From the NCBI RefSeq assembly GCF_902148845.1, contig NC_043751.1, positions 19,125,586-19,189,585 on the forward strand: a stretch of DNA of 64,000 bases, given 5' to 3'. This DNA comes from Salarias fasciatus (lineage: Eukaryota > Chordata > Actinopteri > Blenniiformes > Blenniidae). Positions 61,810 to 64,000 of the stretch are shown one piece after another (within the stretch, counting starts at the first letter, position 1; every line of letters begins with the position of its first letter). The translations under genes were made by a program, and so were the position numbers. Under the pieces are notes generated by a model. It did not search any database. It was not told the origin of the DNA and worked only from the letters and a program-made list of their open reading frames with translations.

Positions 61810-64000
61810 GTGCGTATCGCCCACACAGGGAACAAACAGCCACTCGTTCTGCCACAGCGGGCGGCCCCCCCGTCCTGCTGCTCCAGTCTTGTACAGAGAC
61901 AAAGAGATGCAACAGCAGTTGCCTTTTTACGATATGGTCATTATTATTGTTTATGCATCCTCTCCTATACAGCCACGGCTTTGTGACGTTACAAATGAGC
62001 CTTGAAATGTACACAGTTAGGGTTCAGTGCTTCAGTGGAAGGCTGACATCACCCTCTTGTCTCCAGGTTTTTCTTTTTTTTGTCATTCAGTTTTTTTTTT
62101 TTTTTCCATGGGGAGGCAGCTCGTTAATGCAAGGTAACCTCTCGAGCTGCAATATGAGATTGGCTTTTCAGCAGAGCTCATTGTGGAGCTGACATCTGTT
62201 GGTGCTATACGCGGCACCTTTGGCCCCGGCAGCTCCTTCATTCAAGGCTCTCTTCAGTGAGGAATAATTGATACCCTTGTCTTCCTTTCCTCTAAATCAT
62301 TTCCATTTCAAACGTAGGTCATTTTTTTTCCCCCCTGCTTGACAGTATGATAAACAAGGCAATGGAGAGGAGCACTTTACCGATATAACACTGTAAATTG
62401 TACATCTGTGGACCATACGTCATTTATATTTGCCGTGTTTTACATTATGTCAAATTTGGAGTGGCCATAATAGTTGGATTAGTTGCATGGTGTCATTGCT
62501 GCCAGCAGCTTTTCCTCAAAAAACTCCCAGAAATAATAAAAAAAAAGGATCATTATGGTTAAGTTTATCACTGCATTGGGCCATTTTAAGATTCAAATGT
62601 CTGCAACTGCTTTTTCTCATCACAGGTGAAAATGAAGAAACCATCCAATAGGTACACATTCAGAGACGTTGTTTGCATAGAAATTTGTACCATTTTGTTA
62701 TTTATATCAAAGCTCATTTTCCTCTTCACGGATTCATTCGAACCCCTGCCAACTATTTTCCAGACTGTGGCTCTATAACTCTTCCTGCAATGAAAGGTTT
62801 TTAATTAAAGTGAAGATGGTTGGTTCAGCTGTGAAGGGGTCACTTCATAGTTTTTTCAGTGGGAGCCGGCGGAAAGTGCCCTGTGCCTTCCTGTTTTGTC
62901 GTTTTCTCTCATTCTTCCAGACTTGTGATTTAAATTGGAAATACTATTATCCTCAAGGCCATATCGTTGTGTGTGCACAGAGCTGGAGATGTAATTCTTT
63001 TCATTCATCTTGTCTTTTGATGTAAAGCGATGCAGGTTGTGTCTTATACTCATGATTTCCTATGAAACGCCAAAATTTGTGTTTTTACATCTCTGAGGAA
63101 TGCAAACACCATAAAGGGCTCGTCACTGAAGCCACATCAATTTTGAGAACCTTGATAAAATGTCTAAAATGCTGCTGTAGCTTGGGCGCCATTCAGAGTT
63201 TAGAGCTCATCTATCATCTCGGCATAGTGACAAGACTATAGAGCATTATATTGAAGTATTCTTTGAAAGCATTTGAATGCTTTTCAAACAAAAACACCTT
63301 GGTTTTAAAAGCAATTAAGAGTTCAAGTCAAAAGCCTCTTATCCAGGTATAAGTTTTGATTAAGTAGACTGAGTACGACTTGTGCAATTTTAAACTGTCG
63401 CTGGGTGCAGTTCAAATCACCAATGACAGTTCAAGCTTGGGTGATTTGATGATTTAATTTTGTTGTATTGTCATAAATGGCTCTCTCCTTTATGCCAAAT
63501 GTAAGCCTGCCGTAGAAGTATTTGTATTTGACAAAAGAAGCAGTGCCTCTTTTGTGAAAAGTTAAATTGTGTCATCACTTGAAAATGTTGACAGTGAGAT
63601 TGTGTTACTGACACCAAAGGTCATTTCTGGCAGTAGGTAGCTGCACCCTTGGGAAAGCATCCTCGTCGTTATGCGTCAACTGACAAACACTTGTTTGTCG
63701 TAAATGCTGAAAAACTAAAATTTATACTCATAAAATGAACCCTGATTTAATTTGCAGGGGATTATCATCTCAGAATCAGCCTGTCGCTCTCGATAATTCA
63801 GATGTCCTCTGTGTAACCGGCGTGGTCTGGTTTTTAAGGTCATTTTTGGTCGATATGATAAACTCCTTAGATTCACTCGGTAGTTCTACTGCACCAGTTT
63901 ACCTCGGCTCACTGCAGTCGGCTTCATGACGCCTGCTTTTAGTTTTTCGTTTAATACCTCTCAGTGACAAACCTCCATTCACACAGCAGGTGCAGGGAGA
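61810..64000 (+). other. scaper: scaper intron 19, runs off the window
   Basis: The next expected block (human EHLSLKKYIIDIVVES) is not found up to 64000. The sequence is mostly unique, with complex patches near 62440-62600 and 62800-63000 that may be regulatory. Poly-T lies near 62090. Confidence 0.4.

Overview
This is genomic DNA from a ray-finned fish, most likely a teleost. It has intron-rich vertebrate genes with GT-AG splice sites, fish-type repeats (L2-like LINE tails, tRNA-derived SINEs, hAT, Harbinger and TA-target MITEs), many CA/TG and AAT microsatellites, and duplicated intronless cholesterol-25-hydroxylase-like genes. All exon limits below were read by eye from splice sites and reading phase. 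Symbols come from recalled family sequences; no database was searched.

Layout, left to right: (1) 3' half of znf592 (+, to 5625, long 3'UTR to about 7180); (2) nmb, neuromedin B precursor (+, 7428-7963); (3) kti12, an Elongator-associated P-loop protein (+, 9143-12522), which contains one GC-AG intron and one textbook U12-type AT-AC intron; (4) an intronless ch25h-like gene (-, 13902-14756); (5) an 11-coding-exon gene (-, 17235-21305) for a 660-residue protein with two CCCH fingers, an RWD-like segment and a C-terminal CHY zinc finger; (6) a repeat-rich interval (22.7-26.4 kb) with microsatellites, SINE and L2 debris and two inverted copies of a MITE carrying telomere-like repeats; (7) a second intronless ch25h-like gene (+, 26580-27455); (8) tspan3 (+, 28470-32575); (9) pstpip1 (-, 34496-40305); (10) rcn2 (-, 40906-43049); (11) the first 19 coding exons (932 codons) of scaper (+, 44586 to past the right edge).

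The order and relative orientation tspan3-pstpip1-rcn2-scaper match the human 15q24 block as I recall it. znf592 and nmb are also near neighbours on human 15q25, so the window joins two pieces of one ancestral linkage group. The genes are unrelated in function (Z3-type zinc-finger protein, neuropeptide, Elongator cofactor, oxysterol enzymes, tetraspanin, F-BAR adaptor, ER calcium-binding protein, cyclin-A/ER protein). This is a conserved neighbourhood, not an operon-like system. I saw no coherent new multi-gene system. The most interesting items are the minor-spliceosome intron of kti12, the CCCH/CHY protein, the TG-repeat splice acceptors in scaper and tspan3, a possible alternative first exon of scaper, and the telomere-repeat MITE pair.
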